Assembly (NCBI RefSeq): GCF_010994375.1
Contig: NZ_WHMA01000027.1
Location: 1-35,663 of the forward strand
Source: Halomonas sp. NO4
GTDB taxonomy: Bacteria; Pseudomonadota; Gammaproteobacteria; Pseudomonadales; Halomonadaceae
Direction: 5' to 3'
DNA length: 35,663 nt
Part shown: positions 26,969 to 35,604 of the stretch, piece by piece
How positions within the stretch are numbered: position 1 is the first letter of the stretch
Layout: every line of letters begins with the position of its first letter
Notes under the pieces: generated by a model
Database searches by the model: none
What the model was told of the DNA's origin: nothing
Seen by the model: only the letters and a program-made list of their open reading frames with translations
Made by a program: the position numbers and the translations under genes

Positions 26969-27883
26969 ATGCCCTGGCTGCAACTCAAGGCGCGCGTCGC
27001 TCCCGAGCAGGCGGAACTGCTCGAGGAGCTGCTGCTCGCCGAAGGCGCCACCGCCATCACCCTGCAGGACGCCCACGACGACCCCGTCTTCGAGCCCGAG
27101 CGCGGTACCACGCCGCTGTGGGACGAGACCGTGCTCACCGGCCTCTACGACGACCTGGAGGGCCTGGAGGCAATGCGCGAACGCCTCGCCGCGGCCTGGG
27201 CCGAAGCGCTGCCCGGCGAGCCCTGCCCGACCATCGAGCACGAACTCGTCGCCGACCGCGACTGGGAGCGGGAGTGGATGGAAGACTTCCAGCCGCTGCG
27301 CATGGGCGAGCGGCTGTGGATCGTGCCCAGCTGGCACGCCCCGCCCGAGCCCGATGCCGTCAACCTGCACCTCGACCCGGGGCTGGCCTTCGGCACCGGC
27401 ACCCACCCCACCACGGCACTGTGCCTGGAATGGCTCGACGCCCTGGCGGTGCGCGGCGCGCTCGCGGGGCGCGAGGTGCTCGATGTCGGCACCGGCTCTG
27501 GCATCCTCGCCATCGCCGCGCTCAAGCTGGGTGCAGCGCACGCCACCGGGACCGACATCGACCCCCAGGCGCTCACGGCGAGCCGCGACAACGCCGAGCG
27601 CAACGGCATCGCTGACAGCGCCTTCGCGCTGCACTATCCGGAACGGCTGGCGGCCGAGCGCGCCTTCCCCCTGGTGCTCGCCAACATCCTGGCCGGCCCG
27701 CTGGTGGAGCTTGCGCCCATGATCGCCGGGCATGTCGCCCCGGGCGGCCGCCTGGCCCTCTCCGGCATTCTCGAGAGCCAGGCCGAGGAGGTCCGCGACG
27801 CCTATGCCGCCCAGGGCCTGGCGATGGACGAGCCCGCACTGCGCGAGGGCTGGGTGCGGCTCACCGGCCGGCGCGACCGTTGA
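26969..27883 (+). CDS. prmA: Ribosomal protein L11 methyltransferase PrmA
   Basis: SAM-dependent methyltransferase that trimethylates several amino groups of ribosomal protein L11. The 304-residue product has the L11-binding N-terminal domain ([20 protein letters not shown]), the linker with [14 protein letters not shown] motif [21 protein letters not shown], and [13 protein letters not shown] at the catalytic site. GGAGG lies just before the ATG at 26969. Its position after accBC is conserved in Pseudomonas. Confidence 0.96.
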   Translation: MPWLQLKARVAPEQAELLEELLLAEGATAITLQDAHDDPVFEPERGTTPLWDETVLTGLYDDLEGLEAMRERLAAAWAEALPGEPCPTIEHELVADRDWEREWMEDFQPLRMGERLWIVPSWHAPPEPDAVNLHLDPGLAFGTGTHPTTALCLEWLDALAVRGALAGREVLDVGTGSGILAIAALKLGAAHATGTDIDPQALTASRDNAERNGIADSAFALHYPERLAAERAFPLVLANILAGPLVELAPMIAGHVAPGGRLALSGILESQAEEVRDAYAAQGLAMDEPALREGWVRLTGRRDR

Positions 27884-27896
27884 GCGAGCAGCCGCC

Positions 27897-27925
27897 TTCA
27901 CCATTATCGGCCGGGGGCGTATGAT
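27897..27925 (+). promoter_or_regulatory. Probable dusB-fis promoter with GC-rich discriminator
   Basis: TTCACC (27897-27902), a 17-base spacer and TATGAT (27920-27925; five of six) precede dusB. The -10 lies at the tip of a palindrome at 27913-27933 (GGGGGCGTA, loop TGA, TATGCCCCC with one G-T pair). Downstream is a C-rich discriminator (ATGCCCCCCGC). GC-rich discriminators mark stringently controlled promoters, which is established for E. coli dusB-fis; the same control here is inferred. Confidence 0.55.
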
Positions 27926-27954
27926 ATGCCCCCCGCACGCCACCAGGCCCAACC

Positions 27955-29010
27955 ATGCCCGACAGCCGCCCCCTACCACAGATCGGCCGCCACCGTCTCG
28001 CCAACCGGGTGATCCTGGCGCCCATGGCCGGCGTCACCGACCGCCCCTTTCGCCAGCTCTGCCGGCGACTGGGCGCGGGCCTGGTGGTGGGCGAGATGGT
28101 CACCGCCGACCCGGCGCTCTGGCACACCCGCAAGTCGCGCCAGCGCCTCGACCATCGCGGCGAGCCGGGGCCACGCAGCGTACAGATCGCCGGCGGCGAC
28201 GCCGCCATGCTGGCCGAAGCGGCGCGCCTCAACGTCGAGCAGGGCGCCGAGATCATCGACATCAACATGGGCTGCCCCGCCAAGAAGGTGTGCAACAAGG
28301 CCGCGGGCTCGGCGCTGCTGCGCGACGAGGCCCTGGTGGGCGAGATCCTCGAGGCGGTGGTGGCCGCGGTGGACGTGCCGGTCACGCTCAAGATACGCAC
28401 CGGCTGGTGCGCCGCGAGCAACAACGGCGTGCGCGTGGCGCGTCTGGCCGAGGCCGCCGGCATCCAGGCCCTGGCGGTGCACGGCCGCCACCGCCAGCAG
28501 CGCTACAGCGGCACGGCCGAGTACGACACCATTGCCGCCATCAAGGCCGCCGTGAGCATTCCGGTGTTCGCCAACGGCGATATCGACTCGCCGGAGAAGG
28601 CCGCCGCCGTTCTCGACTATACTGGGGCGGATGCCGTGATGATCGGCCGAGCCGCCCAGGGCAACCCCTGGATCTTCCGGGAGATCGACCACTACCTGCG
28701 CCACGGCGGACGGCAACCGCCGCCGCAGGACAGCGAGCGCGCCACGCTTCTGCGCGACCACCTGAGCGAGCTGCACCGCTTCTACGGCAACTACATGGGG
28801 CCGCGCATCGCCCGCAAGCACCTCGGCTGGTACCTCGCCTCGGACTGCCGCTTCGACGCCCGCGAGCAGCGCGAGCTGCGGGCGGCGTTCAACGCACTGG
28901 AGCAGCCCGACGCACAGCATCGTTTCATCGATGACCTCTTTCGCTCAGGGCCGACGTCGTCTCCTCACGCCGTCGCCCCGCGGACAACGCATGGAATCAG
29001 TGCCGCATGA
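27955..29010 (+). CDS. dusB: tRNA-dihydrouridine synthase B
   Basis: FMN enzyme that reduces uridine to dihydrouridine in tRNA. The 351-residue TIM-barrel protein has the N-terminal LAPMAGVTDRPFR, DINMGCPAKKVCNKAAGSALL with catalytic C113, and the later FANGDIDSPEKA and DAVMIGRAAQGNPWIF flavin-binding segments. The last four bases overlap the fis start, reproducing the conserved dusB-fis operon. Confidence 0.96.
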   Translation: MPDSRPLPQIGRHRLANRVILAPMAGVTDRPFRQLCRRLGAGLVVGEMVTADPALWHTRKSRQRLDHRGEPGPRSVQIAGGDAAMLAEAARLNVEQGAEIIDINMGCPAKKVCNKAAGSALLRDEALVGEILEAVVAAVDVPVTLKIRTGWCAASNNGVRVARLAEAAGIQALAVHGRHRQQRYSGTAEYDTIAAIKAAVSIPVFANGDIDSPEKAAAVLDYTGADAVMIGRAAQGNPWIFREIDHYLRHGGRQPPPQDSERATLLRDHLSELHRFYGNYMGPRIARKHLGWYLASDCRFDAREQRELRAAFNALEQPDAQHRFIDDLFRSGPTSSPHAVAPRTTHGISAA

Positions 29011-29357
29011 ACCGTCACCCCATCGAACGTTCCATCTCCCCCTCGCTGGAGGACGACCAGGCTGCTGCCGGCCTGGCCACGCCCGGCGACACCGCGAACT
29101 CGCTGGCCGAGGAACCCGCCACGCTGGGCGAGAGGCCCTTGCGCGAAGCGGTGGACGCGGCCATGCGACGTTACTTCGATCACCTGGATGGCGGCATCGT
29201 CACCGATCTCTACAGCATGGTGATGGCCGAGGTCGAATCGCCTCTACTAGCCGCCGTGCTCGACTACACCCAGGGCAACCAGACCCGCGCCGCCGAGATT
29301 CTCGGCCTCAACCGCGGCACCCTGCGCAAGAAGCTCAAGCAGCATGACCTGATCTGA
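29007..29357 (+). CDS. fis: DNA-binding protein Fis
   Basis: Nucleoid-associated protein that bends DNA and controls rRNA and growth-phase genes. The C-terminal helix-turn-helix GNQTRAAEILGLNRGTLRKKL (90-110) is unmistakable, and PLLAAVLDYTQ belongs to the dimer core. At 116 residues it is longer than E. coli Fis (98) because of an acidic, low-complexity N-terminal extension (about 10-40). ATGA overlaps the dusB stop, so translation is coupled. Confidence 0.95.
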   Translation: MNRHPIERSISPSLEDDQAAAGLATPGDTANSLAEEPATLGERPLREAVDAAMRRYFDHLDGGIVTDLYSMVMAEVESPLLAAVLDYTQGNQTRAAEILGLNRGTLRKKLKQHDLI

Positions 29358-29423
29358 GCGGCGGCGGCCAAGGGTCGCTCCGCCCTGTCCCCCATCCTTT
29401 CCACTACCACGACGAGTTGCACC

Positions 29424-31007
29424 ATGGCCGACACCCCCCGTCCCCAGCCGATCCGACGCGCGCTGATCAGCGTCTCCGACAAGCACGGCATCGTTGACTT
29501 CGCCCGCGAACTCGGCGCGCGCGGCGTCGAACTGCTCTCCACCGGGGGCACCTATCGCCTGCTCCAGGAGCACGGCATCGCGGTGACCGAGGTCTCCGAG
29601 CACACCGGCTTTCCCGAGATCATGGACGGCCGGGTCAAGACGCTGCATCCCAAGATCCACGGCGGCATCCTCGGCCGCCGCGGCCAGGACGATTCGGTGA
29701 TGGCCGAGCACGGCATCGACCCCATCGACCTCGTGGTGGTCAACCTCTATCCCTTCGCCCAGACCGTGGCCAAGCCCGACTGCACCCTCGAGGACGCCAT
29801 CGAGAACATCGACATCGGCGGCCCCACCATGGTGCGCGCCTGTGCCAAGAACCATGCCCACACCACCATCGTGGTGGACAGCGGCGACTACGCCCGCGTG
29901 CTGGACGAGATGACGAGCCGCGATGGCGCCCTGTCCGATGCGACCCGCTTCGACCTGGCGGTGAAGGCTTTCGAGCACACCGCCGGCTACGACGCCGCCA
30001 TCGCCGACTACCTGGGCAGCCGCGTGCCGGGCGGCGAGGACGGCTTCCCGCGCACCTACAACCTGCAGTTGGTCAAGAAGCAGGCCATGCGCTACGGCGA
30101 GAATCCCCACCAGGCGGCGGCCTTCTACGTCGAGGCCGCCACCCGCGAGCCGAGCGTGGCCACCGCCGACCAGCGCCAGGGCAAGCCGCTCTCCTTCAAC
30201 AACGTGGCCGATACCGACGCCGCCCTGGAGTGCGTCAAGAGCTTCAGCGAGACCGCCTGCGTGATCGTCAAGCACGCCAACCCCTGCGGGGTAGCGGTGG
30301 GCGGCAGCCCCCGCGAGGCCTACGACAAGGCCTTCGCCACCGACCCCACCAGCGCCTTCGGTGGCATCATCGCCTTCAACGTCCCGCTGGACGGCGAGAC
30401 CGCCCGCGCCATCATCGACCGCCAGTTCGTCGAGGTGATCATCGCCCCGGGGGTCGAACCGGCCGCCGCCGAGATCGTTGCCGAGAAGCCCAACGTGCGC
30501 CTGCTCGACATCGGCGAGCACTGGCCCGGCAAGCGCGAGCATGCCCATGATTTCAAGCGCGTCACCGGCGGGCTGCTGGTTCAGGACCGCGACCTGGGCA
30601 TGGTGGGCCGCGACGAGCTCACCGTGGTCACCGAGCGAGTGCCCTCCGAACAGGAGATGCGCGACCTGGCGTTCGCCTGGAAGGTAGCCAAGTACGTCAA
30701 GTCCAACGCCATCGTCTACGCCAAGGAGGGTCATACCATCGGCGTGGGCGCCGGCCAGATGAGCCGCGTCTACTCGGCGAAGATCGCCGGCATCAAGGCC
30801 GCCGACGAGGGCCTCTCGGTGCCCGGCTCGGTGATGGCTTCCGACGCTTTCTTCCCGTTCCGCGACGGCATCGACGCCGCCGCGGCGGCGGGCATCACTG
30901 CAGTGATCCAGCCCGGCGGCTCGATGCGCGACCAGGAGGTGATCGACGCCGCCAACGAGGCGGGGATTGCCATGGTATTTACCGGGATGCGCCACTTTAG
31001 GCACTGA
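29424..31007 (+). CDS. purH: Bifunctional AICAR transformylase / IMP cyclohydrolase PurH
   Basis: Performs the last two steps of IMP synthesis. The 527-residue protein has the N-terminal IMP cyclohydrolase domain ([42 protein letters not shown]) and the AICAR transformylase domain with [18 protein letters not shown] and the catalytic [12 protein letters not shown]. It follows fis by 66 bases. In Pseudomonas purD comes next; here a terminator and a convergent gene follow. The stop codon overlaps a 7-bp tandem repeat. Confidence 0.97.
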   Translation: MADTPRPQPIRRALISVSDKHGIVDFARELGARGVELLSTGGTYRLLQEHGIAVTEVSEHTGFPEIMDGRVKTLHPKIHGGILGRRGQDDSVMAEHGIDPIDLVVVNLYPFAQTVAKPDCTLEDAIENIDIGGPTMVRACAKNHAHTTIVVDSGDYARVLDEMTSRDGALSDATRFDLAVKAFEHTAGYDAAIADYLGSRVPGGEDGFPRTYNLQLVKKQAMRYGENPHQAAAFYVEAATREPSVATADQRQGKPLSFNNVADTDAALECVKSFSETACVIVKHANPCGVAVGGSPREAYDKAFATDPTSAFGGIIAFNVPLDGETARAIIDRQFVEVIIAPGVEPAAAEIVAEKPNVRLLDIGEHWPGKREHAHDFKRVTGGLLVQDRDLGMVGRDELTVVTERVPSEQEMRDLAFAWKVAKYVKSNAIVYAKEGHTIGVGAGQMSRVYSAKIAGIKAADEGLSVPGSVMASDAFFPFRDGIDAAAAAGITAVIQPGGSMRDQEVIDAANEAGIAMVFTGMRHFRH

Positions 31008-31036
31008 GGCGCGAGGCGCGAGGCGCGAGGCGCGAG
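31006..31036. repeat. 7-bp tandem repeat (GAGGCGC)x4
   Basis: Four perfect copies of GAGGCGC run from 31006 to 31033, followed by GAG. The first copy begins within the purH stop codon TGA. After the terminator, 31107-31120 carries the partner wording CGCGAACCTCGAAC, so the two flank the terminator as inverted-repeat-like arms. Confidence 0.8.
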
Positions 31037-31058
31037 CAGTCTAGGCTTGCTACAGAAT

Positions 31059-31097
31059 AACCCCCACCGGGCGTGTTGCCCGATGGGGGGTTGTTTT
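31059..31097 (+). terminator. Rho-independent terminator of purH
   Basis: AACCCCC-A-C-CGGGC (31059-31072) pairs with GCCCG-A-T-GGGGG(G)TT (31078-31092) around a GTGTT loop, with one C-A mismatch and one bulged G, followed by TGTTTT. On the minus strand the same stem is followed by TTATTCTG, so it may also act weakly on gabD. This is the clearest intrinsic terminator in the window. Confidence 0.85.
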
Positions 31098-31119
31098 GGC
31101 TGAGACGCGAACCTCGAAC

Positions 31120-32580
31120 CTAGGATCCCAGATCGATGCACAGGTACTTGGTTTCGAGGAACTCCTCCAGCCCCTGGTGGCCGCCCTCGCGGCCCAGCCC
31201 GGACTCCTTGACCCCGCCGAAGGGCGCGGCGGCGTTGGAGATCAGCCCGCAGTTGATGCCCACCATGCCGTACTCCAGGGCCTCGGCGACGCGCCACACC
31301 CGCCCCAGATCGCGGGAATAGAAATAGGAGGCGAGCCCGTACGGAGTATCGTTGGCCATGTGCACCGCATCTTCTTCGTCCTCGAACGGGAATACCGCGG
31401 CCAAGGGACCGAACGTCTCCTCCTGGGCCACCTTCATGTCGCGCGTGGCGAAGCTGATCAGCGTCGGGGTGAAGAAGTTGCCGCCCAGGGGGTGCGGATG
31501 CCCCCCCAGCAGCAGCTCGGCCCCCTGATCCACGGCATCGTGGACGTGCTCGCTGACCTTGGCCACGGCGCGGTCGTCGATCAGCGGGCCGATGTTGATG
31601 TTGGGCTGCATGCCGTCGCCCACCTTGAGCTCGCTGTTCATGGCCACGGCGAGCTTCTCGCAGAAGGCGTTGACCACGCTGGACTGCACCAGGAAGCGGT
31701 TGGTGCACACGCAGGTCTGGCCGCCGTTGCGGAACTTGGCGGCCATGGCGCCCTCCACGGCGGCGTCCAGGTCGGCATCCTCGAAGACGATGAAGGGGGC
31801 GTTGCCGCCCAGTTCCAGCGAGATCTTCTGCACGTGCTGCGCCGCCTGCGCCATCAACTGGCGCCCCACCTCGGTGGAGCCGGTGAAAGTGATCTTGCGC
31901 ACCAGCGGCGACTCGGTGAGCGCGGCGGCGATCTCGGCGGCGCGCCCGGGCACCACGTTGAACACCCCGCGCGGTATCCCCGCACGCTCGGCGAGCAGCG
32001 CCAGTGCCGTGGCGGAAAAGGGCGTCTGGCTGGCCGGCTTGACCACGAAGGTGCAGCCGGCCGCGAGCGCCGCCCCGGCCTTGCGGGTGATCATCGCCGC
32101 CGGGAAGTTCCAGGGGGTGATGGCGCCCACCACGCCCACCGGCTGCTTGGTGACCACGATGCGCTGGTTGGGCTTGGCGGCGGGGACCGTCTCGCCATAG
32201 ACGCGCCGCGCCTCCTCGGCGAACCAGCGCAGGAAGCTCGCCGCGTAGGCGATCTCGCCGGCCGCCTCCTTGAGCGGCTTGCCCTGCTCATAGGTCATGA
32301 TCATGGCCAGGTCGTCCTGATGTTCGAACATCAGGTCGTGCCACTTCATCAGGATGTCGGCGCGCTCCTGGGCGGTGAGCCCCTTCCAGGCCGGCAGGGC
32401 CGCATCGGCCGCGGCGATGGCGCGCTCGGTCTCGGCCCGCCCCAGCCGGGGGACGTTCCCGAAGGCCTCACCCGTGGCCGGATTGATCACGTCGATCTGC
32501 TCGCCGCTGTCGGCAGCGACCCAGCTGCCGTCGATGTAGGCGAAGGGACAGTAAAGCTGCGTTTCCTTGAGGGCTTCCAT
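31120..32580 (-). CDS. gabD: NAD(P)-dependent succinate-semialdehyde dehydrogenase
   Basis: Oxidises succinate semialdehyde to succinate, the last step of GABA and related catabolism. The 486-residue aldehyde dehydrogenase has [14 protein letters not shown], the cofactor-binding [21 protein letters not shown], catalytic E256 (LELGGNAPF) and C290 (GGQTCVC). The TCVCTN context with a second Cys two residues on is typical of GabD enzymes. The ATG at 32580 has GGGAG six bases upstream, so I prefer it to 32628. No gabT lies beside it. A related semialdehyde substrate is possible. Confidence 0.9.
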   Translation of the reverse strand: MEALKETQLYCPFAYIDGSWVAADSGEQIDVINPATGEAFGNVPRLGRAETERAIAAADAALPAWKGLTAQERADILMKWHDLMFEHQDDLAMIMTYEQGKPLKEAAGEIAYAASFLRWFAEEARRVYGETVPAAKPNQRIVVTKQPVGVVGAITPWNFPAAMITRKAGAALAAGCTFVVKPASQTPFSATALALLAERAGIPRGVFNVVPGRAAEIAAALTESPLVRKITFTGSTEVGRQLMAQAAQHVQKISLELGGNAPFIVFEDADLDAAVEGAMAAKFRNGGQTCVCTNRFLVQSSVVNAFCEKLAVAMNSELKVGDGMQPNINIGPLIDDRAVAKVSEHVHDAVDQGAELLLGGHPHPLGGNFFTPTLISFATRDMKVAQEETFGPLAAVFPFEDEEDAVHMANDTPYGLASYFYSRDLGRVWRVAEALEYGMVGINCGLISNAAAPFGGVKESGLGREGGHQGLEEFLETKYLCIDLGS

Positions 32581-32663
32581 GGGGGTCTCCCGGCCGCCGG
32601 GCGGCCTTGTTGACGATTTATCTTCCATGCTAAGCGTAATGCCCCTCGCACACCAAGTCGCCC

Positions 32664-33074
32664 TCAGCGGCTGCGACGCGGTTCGCGGCTGGCAGAGAGG
32701 GTGATGGAGACCGAATCGGCGAAGCGCAGGGCGTGGGGCTTGTCGATCTCGACCTGGGCGGTGAGCACCGGTTCGTAGGACATGATCAGGTCGAGCACCT
32801 CGCGGGTCAGGCGTTCCAGCAGCAGGAAGCGGCCCTCCTCCACATGGGCGATCACCGCCTTGGTGATGGTGCGGTAGTTGAGCGCCTGCTCGATATGGTT
32901 GAAGGCCACCGCCTGGTCGGCTCGGTAGCGGATCACGGCGTTGATCACCACGTCCTGGCGGTTGTTGGTCTCCTCCTCCTTGATGCCGATGTAGGTGCGC
33001 AGGCGGAGGTTCTTGATGCGGATCGTCGCCAGGTCGTGGTCGAGGTGCTGGTCATCGAGGGCGTGAAGCGCCAT
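32664..33074 (-). CDS. folX: Dihydroneopterin triphosphate 2'-epimerase FolX
   Basis: Epimerises dihydroneopterin triphosphate to the monapterin form. The 136-residue protein is close to E. coli FolX by eye ([55 protein letters not shown]), which separates it from the aldolase FolB. GGGAGG lies seven bases before the ATG. It follows folE in the same direction, giving the two first steps toward tetrahydromonapterin, the phenylalanine-hydroxylase cofactor in related bacteria. Confidence 0.92.
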   Translation of the reverse strand: MALHALDDQHLDHDLATIRIKNLRLRTYIGIKEEETNNRQDVVINAVIRYRADQAVAFNHIEQALNYRTITKAVIAHVEEGRFLLLERLTREVLDLIMSYEPVLTAQVEIDKPHALRFADSVSITLSASREPRRSR

Positions 33075-33138
33075 GGGCGGCCTCCCAGAGAAGCGGTGGT
33101 AACGGGCTCGGCGGAATCGAGGATGGCGTGACGACGTT

Positions 33139-33696
33139 TCATCGCCCGCTGACCAGGGTGAGAAACTCCTGACGGGTGGGTTGGTTCTCGCGGAAGGCGC
33201 CCAGCATCACCGAGGAGGTCATGCTGGAGTTCTGCTTCTCCACCCCGCGCATCATCATGCACAGGTGGCGCGCCTCGATCACCACGGCCACCCCGCGAGC
33301 GTCGGTCACCTGCTGCACCGCCTCGGCGATCTGGCGCGTCAGGTTCTCCTGGATCTGCATGCGGCGGGCATACATGTCGACGACACGGGCGAATTTGGAG
33401 AGCCCCAGCACCTTGCCATTGGGCAGATAGGCGATGTGGCACTTGCCGATGAACGGCAGCAGATGGTGTTCGCACATCGAATAGAGCTCGATATCCTTGA
33501 CCAGCACCATCTCGTCGGTCTCCGAGGCAAAGACCGCGCCGTTGACGATCTCCTCGAGGCGCTGGGTATAGCCGCGATTGAGAAACTGCATGGCCTTGGC
33601 GGCCCGCTTGGGCGTATCGCGCAATCCTTCCCGATCGGGATCCTCGCCCAGTTCGTGGATGATCTGGCGGAAGTGGTTGGCGAGTTCTTCTGTCAT
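33139..33696 (-). CDS. folE: GTP cyclohydrolase I FolE
   Basis: Converts GTP to dihydroneopterin triphosphate, the entry to folate and pterins. The 185-residue protein has the zinc ligands C75 and H78 in [11 protein letters not shown] and C146 in RHLCMMMRG, plus [23 protein letters not shown]. The start at 33696 (MTEELANHF) is chosen; the frame extends to a GTG at 33759 without family similarity. Its upstream region carries a TGTACA cluster. Confidence 0.95.
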   Translation of the reverse strand: MTEELANHFRQIIHELGEDPDREGLRDTPKRAAKAMQFLNRGYTQRLEEIVNGAVFASETDEMVLVKDIELYSMCEHHLLPFIGKCHIAYLPNGKVLGLSKFARVVDMYARRMQIQENLTRQIAEAVQQVTDARGVAVVIEARHLCMMMRGVEKQNSSMTSSVMLGAFRENQPTRQEFLTLVSGR

Positions 33697-33760
33697 GGTC
33701 AGGCCCCGTGGCAGTAGCGAGCGTTTTGCCGGAAGCGGGCACAAAGACCCAGCCACCAAC

Positions 33761-33795
33761 TGTACAAGATCTACACTAATATATATGCGTGTACA
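33761..33795. promoter_or_regulatory. TGTACA cluster upstream of folE (possible operator)
   Basis: Three TnTACA hexamers lie on the plus strand: TGTACA (33761-33766), TCTACA (33770-33775) and TGTACA (33790-33795), with a very AT-rich core between the last two (TAATATATATGCG). The folE start is 65 bases away on the minus strand, so the cluster probably covers its promoter. TnTACA repeats are the binding wording of LitR/CarH-type MerR regulators, but the spacing here is not the one I know. The rest of the 276-base folE/33973 gap shows only a weak TAGACT (33914-33919). Confidence 0.45.
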
Positions 33796-33972
33796 ACAAT
33801 TACCCGATTGAGACCCATTCTAGCGCAAGCGTGCCCCGCCCGCCGACTGCGACTGGCACCCGCGTAACATCCCTGCGACGATGCGCCCGCTGCCGGCCCA
33901 GCGGGCCCTATGGTAGACTGATGGCCATCGTTTCACGGCGCCTGGCGCCGCCCGCTTCAGTGAGAGCCCGCG

Positions 33973-34539
33973 ATGATCAAGACCCCTACCGCGCTGTTGA
34001 CCGCCATTGGCCTGGGACTGCTGGCCCTGCCGACCGCCGCCCTGGCCGACACCCTGACGCTCCCCGCCGATGCACAGGTCGCCGTGACCGTCATCGACCG
34101 CATTGCCCTGGACGACCAGGAGGGGCAGCGCAACGACATCCTCATGCACCCCGTAAGCGGCCACGCCGAGGCCAGCCACACCCTGCCCGAGTACTGCGTG
34201 CTGGTGGGCAATGCCCGCCTCGACGGCCAGCGCATCCAGGTCACCACCGATGCCCTGACCTGTATCGAGACCCAGGGAGGGGACAGCGCGATCTATACCG
34301 GCGAGCTCTCCGCCGCCGCCTACGCGAGCGACGGCAGCTACGGCATCGCGGCAGAGTGTGACGGAGCGCGCTGCGAACTCGCCCCCGACACCCCCTTCCT
34401 GCTGCAGCTCGCCGAGGCGCTTACCCTTGAGGAGCAGCCCAATCCCTCCGCGGAGATCAACGAACAGCGGCGCCAGGCCGACGGCGAGGGCGTTGCCAAC
34501 CCCATTCCCAGCGACGCGCCCGACCCGAACGTCGACTGA
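33973..34539 (+). CDS. Secreted protein of unknown function
   Basis: A 188-residue protein with a clear signal peptide (cleavage after ALA at about 25), hence periplasmic or outer-membrane. It contains four cysteines (75, 97, 129, 134), enough for two disulfides. The middle (MHPVSGHAEASHTLP, then CVLVGNARLDGQRIQVTTDALTC) faintly resembles the beta-barrel segment of TraB/VirB10 proteins; this is a by-eye impression only. The tail is polar and low-complexity. It stands alone between folE (divergent) and srkA (convergent). Confidence 0.8.
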   Translation: MIKTPTALLTAIGLGLLALPTAALADTLTLPADAQVAVTVIDRIALDDQEGQRNDILMHPVSGHAEASHTLPEYCVLVGNARLDGQRIQVTTDALTCIETQGGDSAIYTGELSAAAYASDGSYGIAAECDGARCELAPDTPFLLQLAEALTLEEQPNPSAEINEQRRQADGEGVANPIPSDAPDPNVD

Positions 34540-34553
34540 CGCACCGCACCTGG

Positions 34554-34583
34554 GCGCGCCCGGCGATGCGCGGCGGGGCGCGC
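34554..34583. terminator. Hairpin between convergent 33973 gene and srkA
   Basis: GCGCGCCC (34554-34561) pairs with GGGCGCGC (34576-34583) over a 14-base loop, exactly filling the space up to the srkA stop codon. No T tract is present on either strand, so bidirectional termination is only plausible. Confidence 0.4.
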
Positions 34584-35570
34584 TCAGGCCAGCCAGCGCG
34601 GTGCGCGCTCCAGCACCTGGCGCTGCTGCTCCAGCAGGCGGATGTGCCCATCCCAGTAGGCCGAATCCGCCAGCCAGGGAAAGGCCGGCGGAAAGGCAGG
34701 ATCCTCCCAGCGCGCCACCAGCCAGGCGCTGTGGCGCATCAGCCGCAGAGTGCGCAACGCCTCGATGAGGCGCAGCTCGGCGCGGTCGAAGTCACGATGC
34801 TGCTCGTACCCCTCCACCACCTCCGAGAGCTGCATCTGCCACTCCGCCTCGTGCTCGGCGGTGAGCAGCATCCACAGGTCCTGCACGGCCGGCGCCATCA
34901 GGCAGTCGTCGAAGTCGACCAGGGCGAAGACCTCGTCGCGCCCCAGGATGTTGCCCAGGTGGCAGTCGCCGTGGACGCGGATTGCCCGTTCGTCCGCCCA
35001 GGCATGGGGCGCCAGGGCGCTCAGCAGCGCCTCGCTGACCCGCGTGTAGGCGCGCCGCTGATGGCGATCGAGCCAGCGGCTCTGCAGCACCTGCTCGCTG
35101 GCGTGGCGTGCCATGGGCACCAGCGAAAGGCGACCCCGCGACTGGAAGCCGGCACGGGCCCCCACCGCATGCACGGCGCCAATCAGCTCCCCCAGGGCAA
35201 AAAGGTGCGCCGGGTTCTCCAGTTCGGGCGCCTGGCCAGGCAGGTGCGGGAACAGCGCCAGGCGAAAGCCCTCGGCCCGGTGCAGGCTCTCCCCGTCGAC
35301 AGCCTGCCAGGGCGCGGCCACGGCCACGCCCGCGGCGACGAGCTCATGGAGGAAGGCGTGCTCCTCACGGATCTCGGCATCGCTCCAGCGTCCGGGACGG
35401 TAGAACTTGACCACCCAGCGCCGCCGCTCCTCGTCATGGACCAGGAAGACGCGGTTCTCGTAGCTGTTCAGGGCGAAGGGCTCGCCGGGCAGCCAGAAGC
35501 CCAGCGACTCCACGGCGGCAACCACGCGGGCGGGGGACAGCTCGGCGAAGGGATGAGACGAGGCTGGCAT
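34584..35570 (-). CDS. srkA: Stress response kinase SrkA (YihE family)
   Basis: Cytoplasmic kinase of the aminoglycoside-phosphotransferase fold; in E. coli it phosphorylates Ser/Thr and counters stress-induced death. The 328 residues equal E. coli YihE. Seen: SYENRVFLV near the N-terminus, VVKFYRP (ATP-binding Lys), the catalytic loop VHGDCHLGN with D202 and N207, and the metal-binding VDFDDC (D219). The ATG at 35570 has GGAG seven bases upstream; an in-frame ATG at 35600 lacks one. The 59-bp terminal repeat ends 35 bases upstream. Confidence 0.95.
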   Translation of the reverse strand: MPASSHPFAELSPARVVAAVESLGFWLPGEPFALNSYENRVFLVHDEERRRWVVKFYRPGRWSDAEIREEHAFLHELVAAGVAVAAPWQAVDGESLHRAEGFRLALFPHLPGQAPELENPAHLFALGELIGAVHAVGARAGFQSRGRLSLVPMARHASEQVLQSRWLDRHQRRAYTRVSEALLSALAPHAWADERAIRVHGDCHLGNILGRDEVFALVDFDDCLMAPAVQDLWMLLTAEHEAEWQMQLSEVVEGYEQHRDFDRAELRLIEALRTLRLMRHSAWLVARWEDPAFPPAFPWLADSAYWDGHIRLLEQQRQVLERAPRWLA

Positions 35571-35604
35571 GAGGTGCTCCCGGCAGATGACCGCTGCCAT
35601 GCTA

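Noticed and set aside
25519..27138. 539-codon minus-strand frame opposite accC
   Set aside because: Antisense shadow of a conserved enzyme; no independent signal.
29247..31004. 585-codon minus-strand frame opposite purH
   Set aside because: Antisense shadow; Gly/Val/His-rich with no motif.
33761..33795. TyrR/PhhR-type box in front of folE
   Set aside because: The TGTA...TACA spacing is seven bases in the best match, not the ten of the TGTAAA-N6-TTTACA box.
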